Counted from the first letter of the stretch, positions 1-8,970 are shown. The stretch: 18,640 bases of DNA from Novosphingobium sp. UBA6722 (GCA_002454125.1 DKII01000119.1:4389-23028); one strand, 5' to 3'. Notes: generated by a model from the letters alone, not told the origin. Program-made: numbers and translations.

Positions 1-2
1 GC

Positions 3-191
3 GGGGCGCTGGCCAATGCCTCGCGCCACCTGCCGCAGGTCGCCCCGGCCAATGCGCCGACCTTCGATCATATCGCCAAGGCGGTCCGCCCATCGGCCGC
101 CGAACTTGCCCGCAATCCCCGCGCCCGGTCGGCCACCCTGCGGTCGGCCCTGCGCACCGCTGCTCCCGCGCGCCACAGGAGGGCTGCATGA
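3..191 (+). CDS. rsmH: 16S rRNA (cytosine-1402-N4)-methyltransferase RsmH, C-terminal end (partial)
   Basis: This is the last 62 codons of a gene that begins before the window. RsmH (MraW) methylates N4 of C1402 of 16S rRNA using S-adenosylmethionine and is normally the second gene of the dcw cluster, after mraZ. The visible part reads in one frame from base 3 to a TGA at 189-191. It includes the typical RsmH tail: an AFDHIAKAVRP-like stretch (here PTFDHIAKAVRP), then a PSAAELARNPRARSATLRSA block. The family ends in the same way, with an NPR(A/S)RSAKLR signature. The stop overlaps the ftsL start by four bases (ATGA), as expected for rsmH-ftsL. The catalytic domain lies outside the window, so activity cannot be judged. 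The call rests on the tail signature plus position. Confidence 0.85.
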   Translation, partial: GALANASRHLPQVAPANAPTFDHIAKAVRPSAAELARNPRARSATLRSALRTAAPARHRRAA

Positions 192-706
192 ACCTGACCC
201 GTGACCGGATGCGTTCGATCGGCTGGGTGGCCTTGCTGATCACCTGCGCGGCTCTGACGCTGGTGCTGATGGTCCGCGTCAATGCGGTGAAGAGCGAGGT
301 TCAGCTCGCCCAGCGCCAGATCAACGCGATCAAGCAGGAAAAGCTGATCCTCGAGACCGAGTTCCTGACCCGCGCCAGCCAGCAGCAGCTGCGCAACCTC
401 AACGCGATCGAGTTTGGCTATCAGGCGCCGACTGCCGGCCAGTATCTGGAAGGCGAACGCCAGCTTGCCGCCCTGGGCAAGGCGCGCGGTCCCAACGCGC
501 CCGAGCCGATCCGGGTCGCCAGCGCAGCCCCGCTGGTCGAAGAAGAAAACCCGATCGCTGCCATGGTTTCGCCGCTGACTGGCAAGGCCATGGCCGCCGA
601 GGTCAAGGTTGCCGATACGCGTGACGCTTCCGAAAAGGCCACCACCGCCGCCAAGCTCAGCGCGCGGCTGACCAAGCTCGACCGGGTGGAGGTCCGCGCC
701 GAATGA
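188..706 (+). CDS. ftsL: Cell division protein FtsL
   Basis: A 172-residue bitopic protein. It has a short basic cytoplasmic N-terminus (residues 1-10), one membrane segment (about 11-30, IGWVALLITCAALTLVLMV), then a heptad-rich coiled-coil region (about 32-70), matching FtsL, which forms the FtsQLB scaffold and activates FtsWI in the periplasm. A conserved-looking LTRASQQQLRNLNAIEFGY block follows at about 60-78. Sequence conservation in FtsL is low, so the call depends on topology, size class and position between rsmH and ftsI, and these agree well. The protein is longer than E. coli FtsL (about 120 residues) because of a roughly 90-residue Ala-rich, charged tail of unknown role. The start overlaps the rsmH stop (ATGA), with AGGAGGG at 177-183 as a strong ribosome binding site. 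The end overlaps ftsI by four bases. Confidence 0.85.
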   Translation: MNLTRDRMRSIGWVALLITCAALTLVLMVRVNAVKSEVQLAQRQINAIKQEKLILETEFLTRASQQQLRNLNAIEFGYQAPTAGQYLEGERQLAALGKARGPNAPEPIRVASAAPLVEEENPIAAMVSPLTGKAMAAEVKVADTRDASEKATTAAKLSARLTKLDRVEVRAE

Positions 707-2427
707 ACGCCGTGGCGGTTTCCAGCATTGTTGCCTCGGGCCGGGTGGAAATCGCCAACACGCGCCGCCAGGCGCTGACCATGGCCAAGGCCCGGATCGT
801 GCTGGTTGCCGCCGGTTTCGCGCTGCTGGCACTGATCGCGGTGCTGCGCGTGCTCTATCTGGGCCTGGTCGAAGGCACCCCGGCCAATGCAGCGGCCTAT
901 GGCATGACCCCGCCGCGCGGCGATATTGTCGATCGTAACGGCGTGCCGCTGGCGCGGGCCTTTCCGGCCTATGCGCTGTGGTACAACCCGGCTGCGCTGG
1001 GTGACGATGGCGCACCGCTGGTTCGCTCACCCAATGAGGTGGCGGTTGCGCTCAACCGGATCTTCCCGGAGATGGACGTGGCGGAAACCACCGCGCGGCT
1101 CGCTTCGGGCCGGCCGGGTTACCTGCGCCGCCGGATCCTGCCGGAAGATGCCAACAAGATCCACGCGCTGGGCGAGCCGGCGCTGGAATTTCCGCGTGAG
1201 ACCGAGCGGTTCTATCCGCAGGGTTCGCTTGCGGCGCACGTCCTGGGCTTCGTTGGCGCCGATGGCCGCGGCCATGTCGGCATGGAAGGCGTGTTCGACA
1301 AGCGCCTGACCGATCCGGCCACGCGCGGCACTCCCGCCATGCTCTCGCTCGACAGCCGGGTCCAGGGCGCGCTGGAAGACGAACTGCTGAAGGGCATTGC
1401 CGATACCAATGCCAAGGGCGCGGCGGGACTGGTGCTCGATGTCGAAACCGGCGAAGTCCTTGCACTGGCATCGCTGCCTTCGTTCAACCCGAACCTGATC
1501 GACAACGCCAGCGCCGGCAACATCTTCAACCGCGTGACCAACCAGGTCTACGAACTGGGTTCGACCTTCAAGCCGATCACCGTGGCTGCCGCGATTGACG
1601 CCGGGACCGTGACCGACCTCTCACGCCGCTATCAGTCGGGCCGTCCGCTCGAGATCGGCGGCTTCCGCATCCGCGATTCGCACGAATTCGGTGCTTCGCT
1701 CAACGTGCCCGAGGCACTGATCCATTCGTCCAACATCGTCACGGCGCAAATCGCCGACGAGCTGGGCGGGCCGCGCCTCAATGCCACCATGCGCTCGCTT
1801 GGCATGAACGAGCGGCCCTATATCGAACTGCCGGCGCGCGGTTTCCCGCTGTGGCCCAAGGGTGAATGGGCGCGGATCACCACCATGACCGTCTCCTATG
1901 GCCACGGCATCGCCGTTACCCCGCTGCATCTGGCGACCGCCTATGCCGCGCTGGTCAATGGCGGGATCTGGCGGCCGGCCACGCTCAAGAAGCTGGGTGC
2001 TGGCGAGGTGCCGGAAGGCCGCCGGGTGTTCAAGGCTTCGACCAGCGCGCGGATGCGCCAGTTGCTGCGGATGATCGTGGTCGATGGCACCGGCAAGAAG
2101 GCCGATGCCGCAGGTTACCGCGTTGGCGGCAAGACCGGATCGGCCGAAAAGCCGGGCGTCGGCGGCTATCGCCGCAGCTCGCTGGTTTCGACCTTTGCTG
2201 CAGCCTTCCCGATGGACCGCCCGCGCTATGTGATCATCGCCATGCTCGATGAGCCGCAGGGCACGGCGGCCACCTCGGGCCAGCGCACCGCTGGCTGGAA
2301 CGCGGCGCCGATCGTTGGCCGCGTCGTGCCCCGCATCGGGCCGCTGCTCGGCATCATGCCCGATCCAACCCGCGACGTGGACATCTCCGATCTCTCGCCG
2401 CTGGTCGGCAATGGAGACGGCGAATGA
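703..2427 (+). CDS. ftsI: Septal peptidoglycan D,D-transpeptidase FtsI (PBP3)
   Basis: A class B penicillin-binding protein of 574 residues that crosslinks septal peptidoglycan with FtsW. Domains in order: cytoplasmic N-terminus, one membrane anchor (about residues 31-55), the dimerisation/pedestal domain opening with RGDIVDRNG (72-80), and the transpeptidase domain from about 230. All three active-site motifs are intact: S287-T-F-K290 with the acylated serine, S342-S-N344, and K477-T-G479. Length matches FtsI (E. coli 588). The chosen start overlaps the ftsL stop (ATGA at 703-706). A downstream ATG at 781 (residue 27) would still keep the membrane segment but lacks the coupling. The gene ends in a four-base overlap with murE. 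There is no PASTA domain, as usual for Gram-negative bacteria. Confidence 0.96.
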   Translation: MNAVAVSSIVASGRVEIANTRRQALTMAKARIVLVAAGFALLALIAVLRVLYLGLVEGTPANAAAYGMTPPRGDIVDRNGVPLARAFPAYALWYNPAALGDDGAPLVRSPNEVAVALNRIFPEMDVAETTARLASGRPGYLRRRILPEDANKIHALGEPALEFPRETERFYPQGSLAAHVLGFVGADGRGHVGMEGVFDKRLTDPATRGTPAMLSLDSRVQGALEDELLKGIADTNAKGAAGLVLDVETGEVLALASLPSFNPNLIDNASAGNIFNRVTNQVYELGSTFKPITVAAAIDAGTVTDLSRRYQSGRPLEIGGFRIRDSHEFGASLNVPEALIHSSNIVTAQIADELGGPRLNATMRSLGMNERPYIELPARGFPLWPKGEWARITTMTVSYGHGIAVTPLHLATAYAALVNGGIWRPATLKKLGAGEVPEGRRVFKASTSARMRQLLRMIVVDGTGKKADAAGYRVGGKTGSAEKPGVGGYRRSSLVSTFAAAFPMDRPRYVIIAMLDEPQGTAATSGQRTAGWNAAPIVGRVVPRIGPLLGIMPDPTRDVDISDLSPLVGNGDGE

Positions 2428-3875
2428 AGCTGGCGCGGCTGGCAGAACTTGCCGGCATTTCCATCGCCAGCCCCGCTGAAGCCCAGGTCACCGGCTTCGC
2501 GATCGACAACCGCAAGGTTGCGCCGGGCACTGTCTTCGGGGCGTTCCAGGGTGCGGCGGTCAACGGTGAGGACTTCATCCCCGCTGCCATCACCGCCGGG
2601 GCGGTCGCCGTGGTCGCCCGGCCCGAGGCGAAAGTGGACGGTGCGGTCCATATCGCGGTCGACAATCCGCGCCAAGTCTTTGCCCAGCTCGCCGCGCAGT
2701 TCTTCACGCCCGTCCCGGCGACGCTGGTCGCGGTTACCGGGACCAATGGCAAGACCTCGACCGTCGAGATGACCCGGCAGATCTGGCGCATGGCCGGCCA
2801 CCGCGCTGCCTCGATCGGCACGCTGGGTGTCACCACCGCGGATGAGAGCATCTCGACCGGGCTGACCACGCCCGACATCGTCACCTTCCTCGCCAACATG
2901 AGCGGGCTGGCGCGCGAGGGCGTGACGCATGTGGCTTATGAGGCGTCGAGCCACGGCCTGTCGCAGTATCGCAACGAGGGACTGGTGGTCGCCGCGGGCG
3001 GCTTCACCAACCTCAGCCGCGATCACCTTGATTACCACAAGACCATGGAAGATTACTTCGCGGCCAAGATGCGGCTGTTCGGCGAAGTGGTCGCCGATAA
3101 TGGCGCGGCGGTGATCTGGGCCGATGACGAATGGTCGCAGCACGCGATGGACCATGCCAGCAAGCGCGGGCTCAAGATTTTCACCGTTGGTGAGCAGGGT
3201 GAGGGCATCCGTCTCGTCAGCCGCACGCCCGGCCAGCTCGGCCAGGTGCTGGAGCTGGTCCACGCTGGCCAGGCCCGCAAGGTCAACCTGCCGCTGATCG
3301 GGGCCTATCAGGCTGCCAATGCGCTTGTCTCGGCCGGGCTGGTGCTCGCGACCGGCGGCGATGCGGCGCAGGTATTCGATGCCCTGGCCCGCCTGCAACC
3401 CGTGCGCGGGCGGCTGGAACGCGCAGCGATCAGCCGGGCCGGGGCGCCGGTCTATGTCGACTATGCCCACACGCCCGATGCGCTTGAGGCGGCGATTGCT
3501 GCGCTGCGCCCGCACTGCTCCGGCCGCCTGATCGTGGTCTTCGGCGCCGGCGGCGACCGCGACCAGGGCAAGCGCCCGGAGATGGGCCGGATCGCGGCCG
3601 AGCAGGCCGATCTCGGCATCGTTACCGATGACAACCCGCGCAGCGAGGAACCGGCCGCGATCCGCGCCGCGATCCTGGCGGGCGGGGCCGGCAAGCTTCA
3701 GGAAGTGGGCGATCGCCGCGCGGCGATTGCTGCAGGAATTGCTGCAGCGGGGCGCGATGACATCGTGCTGATCGCCGGCAAGGGCCATGAACAGGGACAG
3801 ATTATCGGCGCCGGAGATTCCCTGCGCGTGCTGCCCTTCGATGATGTAACTGTAGCCAGGGAGTGCGCCGCATGA
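2424..3875 (+). CDS. murE: UDP-N-acetylmuramoyl-L-alanyl-D-glutamate--2,6-diaminopimelate ligase MurE
   Basis: A cytoplasmic ATP-dependent amide ligase of 483 residues that adds the third amino acid of the peptidoglycan stem. The N-terminal UDP-substrate domain is followed by the Mur ligase P-loop GTNGKT (residues 106-111, K110). A central domain carries EASSHGL, the NLSRDHLDYH stretch and K215, which is in the position of the carbamylated lysine. The C-terminal domain contains D403-N-P-R406 followed by SEE, the motif that binds meso-diaminopimelate in Gram-negative MurE. Lysine-adding enzymes lack it, so this cell wall is very probably meso-DAP type. The start overlaps the ftsI stop by four bases. 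The stop overlaps the preferred murF ATG by four bases. Length is normal (E. coli 495). Confidence 0.96.
   Translation: MKLARLAELAGISIASPAEAQVTGFAIDNRKVAPGTVFGAFQGAAVNGEDFIPAAITAGAVAVVARPEAKVDGAVHIAVDNPRQVFAQLAAQFFTPVPATLVAVTGTNGKTSTVEMTRQIWRMAGHRAASIGTLGVTTADESISTGLTTPDIVTFLANMSGLAREGVTHVAYEASSHGLSQYRNEGLVVAAGGFTNLSRDHLDYHKTMEDYFAAKMRLFGEVVADNGAAVIWADDEWSQHAMDHASKRGLKIFTVGEQGEGIRLVSRTPGQLGQVLELVHAGQARKVNLPLIGAYQAANALVSAGLVLATGGDAAQVFDALARLQPVRGRLERAAISRAGAPVYVDYAHTPDALEAAIAALRPHCSGRLIVVFGAGGDRDQGKRPEMGRIAAEQADLGIVTDDNPRSEEPAAIRAAILAGGAGKLQEVGDRRAAIAAGIAAAGRDDIVLIAGKGHEQGQIIGAGDSLRVLPFDDVTVARECAA
3858..3863 (+). promoter_or_regulatory. Ribosome binding site that sets the murF start
   Basis: AGGGAG lies eight bases before the ATG at 3872. 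The longer possible murF start, a GTG at 3863, overlaps this site and would have no ribosome binding site of its own. This supports the ATG, which also gives the ATGA overlap with murE seen at most other junctions of the cluster. Confidence 0.7.
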
Positions 3876-5329
3876 ATGCCGTTGCCCGGATCCTCGAGTG
3901 GCCGATCGAAGCCGATGATGCCCACGGCCTGGCGCTGTGGACCGCGGCCGAAATTGCGGCGGCAACCGGCGGCACCGCCAGCGGCGATTTTGCCGTTTCG
4001 GGGGTCGAAATCGACAGCCGCGACGTGATCGAAGGCGACCTGTTCTTTGCCCTGAAGGGCGAAGCGATGGACGGCCACCGCTTTGTCGAAGCTGCCTTTG
4101 CCAAGGGTGCAGCGGCGGCCGTGGTCGATCGGCCGATCGACGGCCCGCATATCCTGGTCAAGGATACCTCAACCGCACTTGAGCTTCTTGCCAAGGCTGC
4201 ACGCGAACGCACCATGGCGCGGGTGATCGGCGTTACCGGTTCGGTCGGCAAGACCGGGGTCAAGGAAGCGATCTTTGCTGCACTCGACCGGTCGAGCCGG
4301 GGCCGCGCGCATCGCTCTGTCAAGAGCTACAACAACCATGTCGGCGTGCCGCTCAGCCTTTCGCGCACCCCGGCGGCGACCAAGTTCGGCGTCTACGAAA
4401 TGGGCATGAACCACGCCGGCGAAATCCGCGCGCTGACCGCGCAGGTCCGACCGCACGTCGCGCTGATCACCACCATCGCTCCGGCGCACATCGAGAACCT
4501 CGGTTCGATCGAGGCGATTGCCGATGCCAAGGCCGAGATCTTCGAAGGGCTCGAGCCCGGCGGCACCGCGATCATTCCGGCCGATGTCGCCCAGTACGGC
4601 CAGCTGCGCCGCACGGCCGAGCGGCTGGGGGTCAAGATCGTCTCGTTCGGGCGTAGCGATTTTGCCGATGTCCGCCTGCTTGATGCCGTGCCGGCTCCGG
4701 GCGGTGGCTCGCTGGTCACCGCCGACATGGGCGATCGGCGCCTGTGCTACACCGTCGCCACGCCGGGTGAGCACTGGGTGGTCAACAGCCTCGCCGTGAT
4801 CGCCGCGGTGCGCGAACTGGGCGGAGACCTGGGTGCCGCCGGTCTGGCCCTGGCTGAGCTGGAAGGGCTGAAGGGGCGGGGCGCTCGCCACCGCTTGCCG
4901 GTCGAGGGCGGCATCGCGCTGCTGATCGATGAAAGCTACAACGCCAATCCTGCCTCGATGAAGGCCACGCTCGCCGATCTGGGCCACACCACTGCGGCGC
5001 GGCGCATCGCCGTGCTGGGCGCGATGAAGGAGCTGGGCGAACATGGTCCGGCCTTCCACGCCGAGCTGGCGGTTCCCCTGCGCGCGGCCGAAGTCGACCA
5101 CGTGATCATGGTTGGCGACGAGATGCTCCCGCTGGCCGAGGAACTGGGGAAATCCGCCGCTACGGCGCTTGGCAAGCCCATGTCCTTCGCCCATTGCGGG
5201 TCTGTTGGGGAGGCACTGGCGGCGCTCGGCAAGCTCGGTTTGCGGGCCGACGATGCCATTCTCGTCAAGGGGTCGAACTCCGTCGGGCTGGGGGCTGTTG
5301 TCACCGCCCTGACGCAGCACAAGGATTAA
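3872..5329 (+). CDS. murF: UDP-N-acetylmuramoyl-tripeptide--D-alanyl-D-alanine ligase MurF
   Basis: A cytoplasmic ATP-dependent ligase that attaches D-Ala-D-Ala, made by the Ddl enzyme encoded at 12457, to UDP-MurNAc-tripeptide, giving the pentapeptide. It has 485 residues from the ATG. The P-loop is VTGSVGKTG (about 121-129, K127), with glycine after the KT where many MurF proteins have serine or threonine. It continues with YNNHVGVPLSL, EMGMNHAGEI and AHIENLGS, all MurF hallmarks, and then DESYNANPASMK in the C-terminal domain. A GTG at 3863 would add three residues but overlaps the ribosome binding site, so the ATG at 3872 is preferred. It overlaps the murE stop by four bases and is separated from mraY by seven. 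Confidence 0.95.
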   Translation: MNAVARILEWPIEADDAHGLALWTAAEIAAATGGTASGDFAVSGVEIDSRDVIEGDLFFALKGEAMDGHRFVEAAFAKGAAAAVVDRPIDGPHILVKDTSTALELLAKAARERTMARVIGVTGSVGKTGVKEAIFAALDRSSRGRAHRSVKSYNNHVGVPLSLSRTPAATKFGVYEMGMNHAGEIRALTAQVRPHVALITTIAPAHIENLGSIEAIADAKAEIFEGLEPGGTAIIPADVAQYGQLRRTAERLGVKIVSFGRSDFADVRLLDAVPAPGGGSLVTADMGDRRLCYTVATPGEHWVVNSLAVIAAVRELGGDLGAAGLALAELEGLKGRGARHRLPVEGGIALLIDESYNANPASMKATLADLGHTTAARRIAVLGAMKELGEHGPAFHAELAVPLRAAEVDHVIMVGDEMLPLAEELGKSAATALGKPMSFAHCGSVGEALAALGKLGLRADDAILVKGSNSVGLGAVVTALTQHKD

Positions 5330-5336
5330 GATCAGG

Positions 5337-6407
5337 ATGCTTTACCTGATCGCGGAATATTTCGAGTTCTCGGGGCTGGCGAACCTCATTCGCTACCAGA
5401 CCTTCCGCGCGGGTGCGGCCCTGATGACGGCACTGGTGATCGGACTGATCATCGGGCCGAAATTCATCAACATGCTGCGCGTTCGCCAGGGCAAGGGCCA
5501 GCCGATCCGCGAGGACGGACCGCAGAGCCACCTCGCCAAGCGCGGCACGCCGACCATGGGCGGGCTGATGATCATGATCGCGCTGGTGGTCTCGATGCTG
5601 CTGTGGATGGACCTGTCGAGCCCGCTGGTCTGGGCCTGCCTGATGGTCACCACCGGGTTCGGCCTGATCGGGTTCCTCGACGATTACGACAAGGTCAAGA
5701 AGCGCAGCACCGCCGGGGTTTCCGGACGGGTGCGGCTGGCGGCGGAATTCTTCGTGGCCGGGATCGCGGCCTGGATCATGGTCAGCCAGACCAGCACGAA
5801 CCTCTACGTGCCGTTCCTGTCGGGCCACTATATCCCGCTTGGGCCGGTCTACTTCGTCTTTGCCGCCTTCGTGATCGTCGGCGCGGGCAATGCCGTGAAC
5901 CTGACCGACGGGCTCGATGGCCTGGCGACGATGCCGGTGGTGATTGCCGCCGGGACCTTCGCGATCATCGCCTACCTCGCCGGCCGGGCTGACTTTTCGG
6001 CCTACCTTGGCATCCCGCACGTGCCGCGCGCGGGTGAGCTGGCGATCCTCTGCGCCGGGATCATGGGCGCGTGCCTGGCCTTCCTGTGGTTCAATGCGCC
6101 GCCGGCCGCGGTGTTCATGGGCGATACCGGCAGTCTCGCGCTGGGCGGGGCGCTCGGCGCGATCGCGGTTGCTTCGCGGCACGAGATCGTGCTCGCCATC
6201 GTCGGCGGCCTATTCGTGGCCGAGGCGCTGTCGGTGATCATCCAGGTTGCGGTCTACAAACGCACCGGCAAGCGGGTGTTCAAGATGGCTCCGATCCACC
6301 ACCACTTCGAACAACTGGGCTGGAAGGAATCGACCGTCGTGATCCGCTTCTGGATCGTCTCGATCGTTCTTGCCCTTATCGGTCTGTCGACACTGAAGCT
6401 GCGATGA
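5337..6407 (+). CDS. mraY: Phospho-N-acetylmuramoyl-pentapeptide-transferase MraY
   Basis: An integral membrane enzyme of 356 residues that transfers phospho-MurNAc-pentapeptide from UDP to undecaprenyl phosphate, forming lipid I on the cytoplasmic face. It is strongly hydrophobic with about ten membrane segments. Family motifs are complete: SHLAKRGTPTMGG (64-76), D115-D116-YDKVKK (Mg2+ site region), NLTDGLDGLA (188-197), MGDTGSLALGG (261-271, with catalytic-region D263) and APIHHHFE (318-325). Length is close to E. coli (360). The ATG at 5337 follows the murF stop by seven bases, with AAGGA at 5321-5325 as a likely ribosome binding site inside the end of murF. The stop overlaps murD by four bases. 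Confidence 0.97.
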   Translation: MLYLIAEYFEFSGLANLIRYQTFRAGAALMTALVIGLIIGPKFINMLRVRQGKGQPIREDGPQSHLAKRGTPTMGGLMIMIALVVSMLLWMDLSSPLVWACLMVTTGFGLIGFLDDYDKVKKRSTAGVSGRVRLAAEFFVAGIAAWIMVSQTSTNLYVPFLSGHYIPLGPVYFVFAAFVIVGAGNAVNLTDGLDGLATMPVVIAAGTFAIIAYLAGRADFSAYLGIPHVPRAGELAILCAGIMGACLAFLWFNAPPAAVFMGDTGSLALGGALGAIAVASRHEIVLAIVGGLFVAEALSVIIQVAVYKRTGKRVFKMAPIHHHFEQLGWKESTVVIRFWIVSIVLALIGLSTLKLR

Positions 6408-7747
6408 TCACCACGCCCGCCTTTGCCGGTCAGCGCTTTGCCGTCCTTGGCCTTGCCCGTTCGGGCATGGCCGCGGTCGAAAGCCTGCTGGCGGGCGGGG
6501 CGCAGGTCACCGCCTGGGACAGCCGCGAAGAACCGCGCCGCTGGTTCGAGGGCCGGGTCGAACTGGCCGATCCGCTGGGCATCGACCTGACGGGCTATGC
6601 CGGCGTGGTCGTTTCGCCCGGCGTGCCGCTCAACACCCATCCGATCGCCGCCCATGCCGCAGCCTGCGGCGTTCCGGTGATTGGCGATATCGAGCTGTTC
6701 GCGATTGCCCGGCCGCATTTGCCGGCGCACCGCGTGGTCGGGATCACCGGCACCAACGGCAAGTCGACCACCACCGCGCTGGTTCACCACGTGCTGCAAA
6801 GCGCGGCCCTGCCGACCCGAATGGGCGGCAATATCGGCCTGCCGGTGCTGGGCCAGGCGCCGCTGCCGCCAGGCGGGGTCTATGTGCTGGAACTGTCGAG
6901 TTACCAGATCGACCTGACGCACAGCCTCGCTTGCGATGTCGCCGCGCTGCTCAACATCACGCCCGACCACCTTGACCGTTATGACGGGTTTGAGGCCTAT
7001 GCCGCCAGCAAGGCCCGGCTGTTCGAAATGCAGCATGCCGATCAGGTCGCGGTCTTTGGCATTGGCGAGCCGGAAACCCGCGCCGTCGCGGAGCGCGAGC
7101 TGGCGCGCCGCGGCGCTGCAAAGGTCCTTTCGGTCGATGGCAGCAACCTGCTGCACCTCCAGCCGAACTGGCCGACGCTGCAGGGTCCGCACAACCTGCA
7201 GAACGCCGCCGCCGCCGTCGCCATTTCCGAAGCGCTGGGCCTGACCCCGGCACAGTGGGGCCCGGCGCTGGCCAGCTTCCGCGGCCTGCCGCACCGGATG
7301 GAGCGCGTTGCCGAAGCGGGCGGGGTGCTTTTCATCAATGACAGCAAGGCGACGAACCCGGCCTCGGCCGCGCCAGCGCTCGGCGCGTTCCCGCCCAAGC
7401 CGGACAAGCGCATTCACTGGATCGTCGGCGGCCTGCCCAAGGGCGATGACCTGGACGAATGCGCGCCCTATTTCGGGAATGTCGCTGCGGCCTATACCAT
7501 TGGCGAGGCCGGGCCGCTGTTCGCGGAGTTGCTGCGCCCGCACATGCCGGTCAACCGCAGCGAAATGATGTGCGATGCAATCCAGCAGGCGATGGCGGCG
7601 GCCAAGCCGGGCGACGTCGTGCTGCTTTCGCCCGCCTGCGCCAGCTTTGACCAGTTCCGCGATTACGAGGCGCGCGGTGACAGTTTCCGCCAGATCGTCC
7701 AGGCCTTGATCGCCGATCATGCGTCCGCCGGCGAAGGAGCCCGCTGA
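6404..7747 (+). CDS. murD: UDP-N-acetylmuramoyl-L-alanine--D-glutamate ligase MurD
   Basis: A cytoplasmic ATP-dependent ligase of 447 residues that adds D-glutamate to UDP-MurNAc-L-Ala. The N-terminal Rossmann-like domain opens with FAVLGLARSGMAA and includes VVSPGVP (68-74). The P-loop is GTNGKST (116-122, K120), followed by GNIGLPVL, ELSSYQID and NITPDHLDRY. K203 lies in the position of the carbamylated lysine. The C-terminal domain has LPHRME, NDSKATNP and LLSPACASFDQF. The start was placed at the ATG overlapping the mraY stop (ATGA). The frame stays open upstream to 6071, but that part lies inside mraY and gives no Mur-like sequence. The stop shares one base with the ftsW start (TGATG). 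Confidence 0.96.
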   Translation: MITTPAFAGQRFAVLGLARSGMAAVESLLAGGAQVTAWDSREEPRRWFEGRVELADPLGIDLTGYAGVVVSPGVPLNTHPIAAHAAACGVPVIGDIELFAIARPHLPAHRVVGITGTNGKSTTTALVHHVLQSAALPTRMGGNIGLPVLGQAPLPPGGVYVLELSSYQIDLTHSLACDVAALLNITPDHLDRYDGFEAYAASKARLFEMQHADQVAVFGIGEPETRAVAERELARRGAAKVLSVDGSNLLHLQPNWPTLQGPHNLQNAAAAVAISEALGLTPAQWGPALASFRGLPHRMERVAEAGGVLFINDSKATNPASAAPALGAFPPKPDKRIHWIVGGLPKGDDLDECAPYFGNVAAAYTIGEAGPLFAELLRPHMPVNRSEMMCDAIQQAMAAAKPGDVVLLSPACASFDQFRDYEARGDSFRQIVQALIADHASAGEGAR

Positions 7748-8970
7748 TGGCCACGCATCCGCCCTTCGTTCCGCGCGCCGGCCAGGCCCCCAGCGCCATC
7801 GGCCTGCCGCGCCAGCGCCGCAATCGCCGCAGCGAATTCGCGATGTGGTGGCGCGAGGTTGACCGGGTGCTGCTTGGGCTGATTCTGCTCTTGATGGCGC
7901 TTGGTACGCTTGCGGTTGCCGCTGGCTCACCGGCCAGTGCGCAGCGGCTGTCGACCGCGCGGGTCAAGCTGGATGACCTGCATTTCTTCTACATCCACCT
8001 GCGCTGGCAATTTGTCGGCCTGCTGGCGATGTTCGGGGCAGCAGCGCTGCCCAAGGACATGGCGCGGCGCTTCGGCATCCTGCTCGGCGTGGCAATGCTG
8101 ATCGGGCTGTTCCTGGTCCCGGTGGTTGGGTCGACCATCAACGGAGCCAAGCGCTGGCTCAATTTCGGCATTTCGCTCCAGCCATCCGAGTTCCTGAAGC
8201 CGGCCTTCGCAATCTGCCTGGCCTGGATCCTGTCTTGGAAGGCGCGCGATCCCAAGCTGCCGGTGCTGGCTCTCAGCACCGGGGTCATGCTGCTGGTGGT
8301 CTGCCTGCTGATGTTGCAGCCGGACTTTGGCTCGGCGATCCTGTTTGCGGGCGTGTGGTTCGTGCTGGCGCTGCTGGCCGGGATTTCGGTGCAGCGCATC
8401 GGCATCATCGCGGTGGGCGGGATTGGCGCGGTGACGCTGGCCTATCTGTTCTATGAAAACGGCCGCAACCGCATCGATGCCTTCCTGGGGGGCGGTTCGG
8501 CCTATGACCAGGTTGACCTCGCCAGCCGCACGCTGCTCTCAGGCGGCTGGACCGGGACCGGGATCTGGCTTGGCAAGCGCAAGATGTCGCTGCCCGAAGC
8601 CCATACCGATTACATCTTCTCGGTGATCGGTGAGGAGTTCGGGCTGCTGATGTGCATGGTGATCGTCGCGCTCTACGTTGCGATCGTGCTGCGCGTGCTG
8701 CTGCGACTGCTGAAAGAGGATGACCTCTTCACCACGCTCGCCGCGGCGGGGCTGACGGCCCAGCTCGGCGGGCAGGCCTTCATCAATATCATGGTCAACC
8801 TGCAGCTGTTCCCGTCGAAGGGCATGACCCTGCCGCTGATTTCCTATGGCGGTTCGTCCACCATCGCGCTGTGCCTGGGTGTCGGGCTGCTGCTTTCGAT
8901 CACCCGGCGCAACCCCTTCATCGAACGCGAACCGTTCAAGGTCGGGAATTTCGGAGACTTGTGGAAATGA
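7747..8970 (+). CDS. ftsW: Septal peptidoglycan glycosyltransferase FtsW (SEDS family)
   Basis: A polytopic membrane protein of 407 residues that polymerises lipid II into septal glycan together with FtsI. An Arg-rich cytoplasmic N-terminus of about 37 residues precedes roughly ten membrane segments. SEDS hallmarks are present: KRWLNFGISLQPSEFLKPA, then EAHTDYIFSVIGEEFG with D288 in the position of the essential aspartate of FtsW/RodA, and KGMTLPLISYGGSS (358-371). FtsW is preferred over RodA because of its place between murD and murG. The ATG shares one base with the murD stop. An in-frame ATG at 7843 would remove most of the basic N-terminus and is a possible alternative start. It ends in a four-base overlap with murG. 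Confidence 0.95.
   Translation: MATHPPFVPRAGQAPSAIGLPRQRRNRRSEFAMWWREVDRVLLGLILLLMALGTLAVAAGSPASAQRLSTARVKLDDLHFFYIHLRWQFVGLLAMFGAAALPKDMARRFGILLGVAMLIGLFLVPVVGSTINGAKRWLNFGISLQPSEFLKPAFAICLAWILSWKARDPKLPVLALSTGVMLLVVCLLMLQPDFGSAILFAGVWFVLALLAGISVQRIGIIAVGGIGAVTLAYLFYENGRNRIDAFLGGGSAYDQVDLASRTLLSGGWTGTGIWLGKRKMSLPEAHTDYIFSVIGEEFGLLMCMVIVALYVAIVLRVLLRLLKEDDLFTTLAAAGLTAQLGGQAFINIMVNLQLFPSKGMTLPLISYGGSSTIALCLGVGLLLSITRRNPFIEREPFKVGNFGDLWK

Noticed and set aside
2226..3965. 579-codon open frame on the - strand opposite murE
   Set aside because: It lies fully antisense to intact genes with clear motifs. Long antisense frames arise in GC-rich codon usage, and its protein is Arg/Gly/His-rich with no recognisable domain.
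4169..5320. 383-codon open frame on the - strand opposite murF
   Set aside because: Antisense shadow of murF, with the same GC-rich artefact pattern.
6071..6403. N-terminal extension of the murD frame into mraY
   Set aside because: Those bases encode the conserved C-terminal part of MraY in another frame, and the MurD N-terminus begins naturally at the ATG at 6404.
6254..7930. 558-codon open frame on the - strand opposite murD and ftsW
   Set aside because: Antisense shadow of well-supported genes; no family motif seen.
8871..8966. N-terminal extension of the murG frame into ftsW
   Set aside because: It overlaps the conserved end of FtsW. MurG homology begins just after the ATG at 8967, next to its glycine loop.
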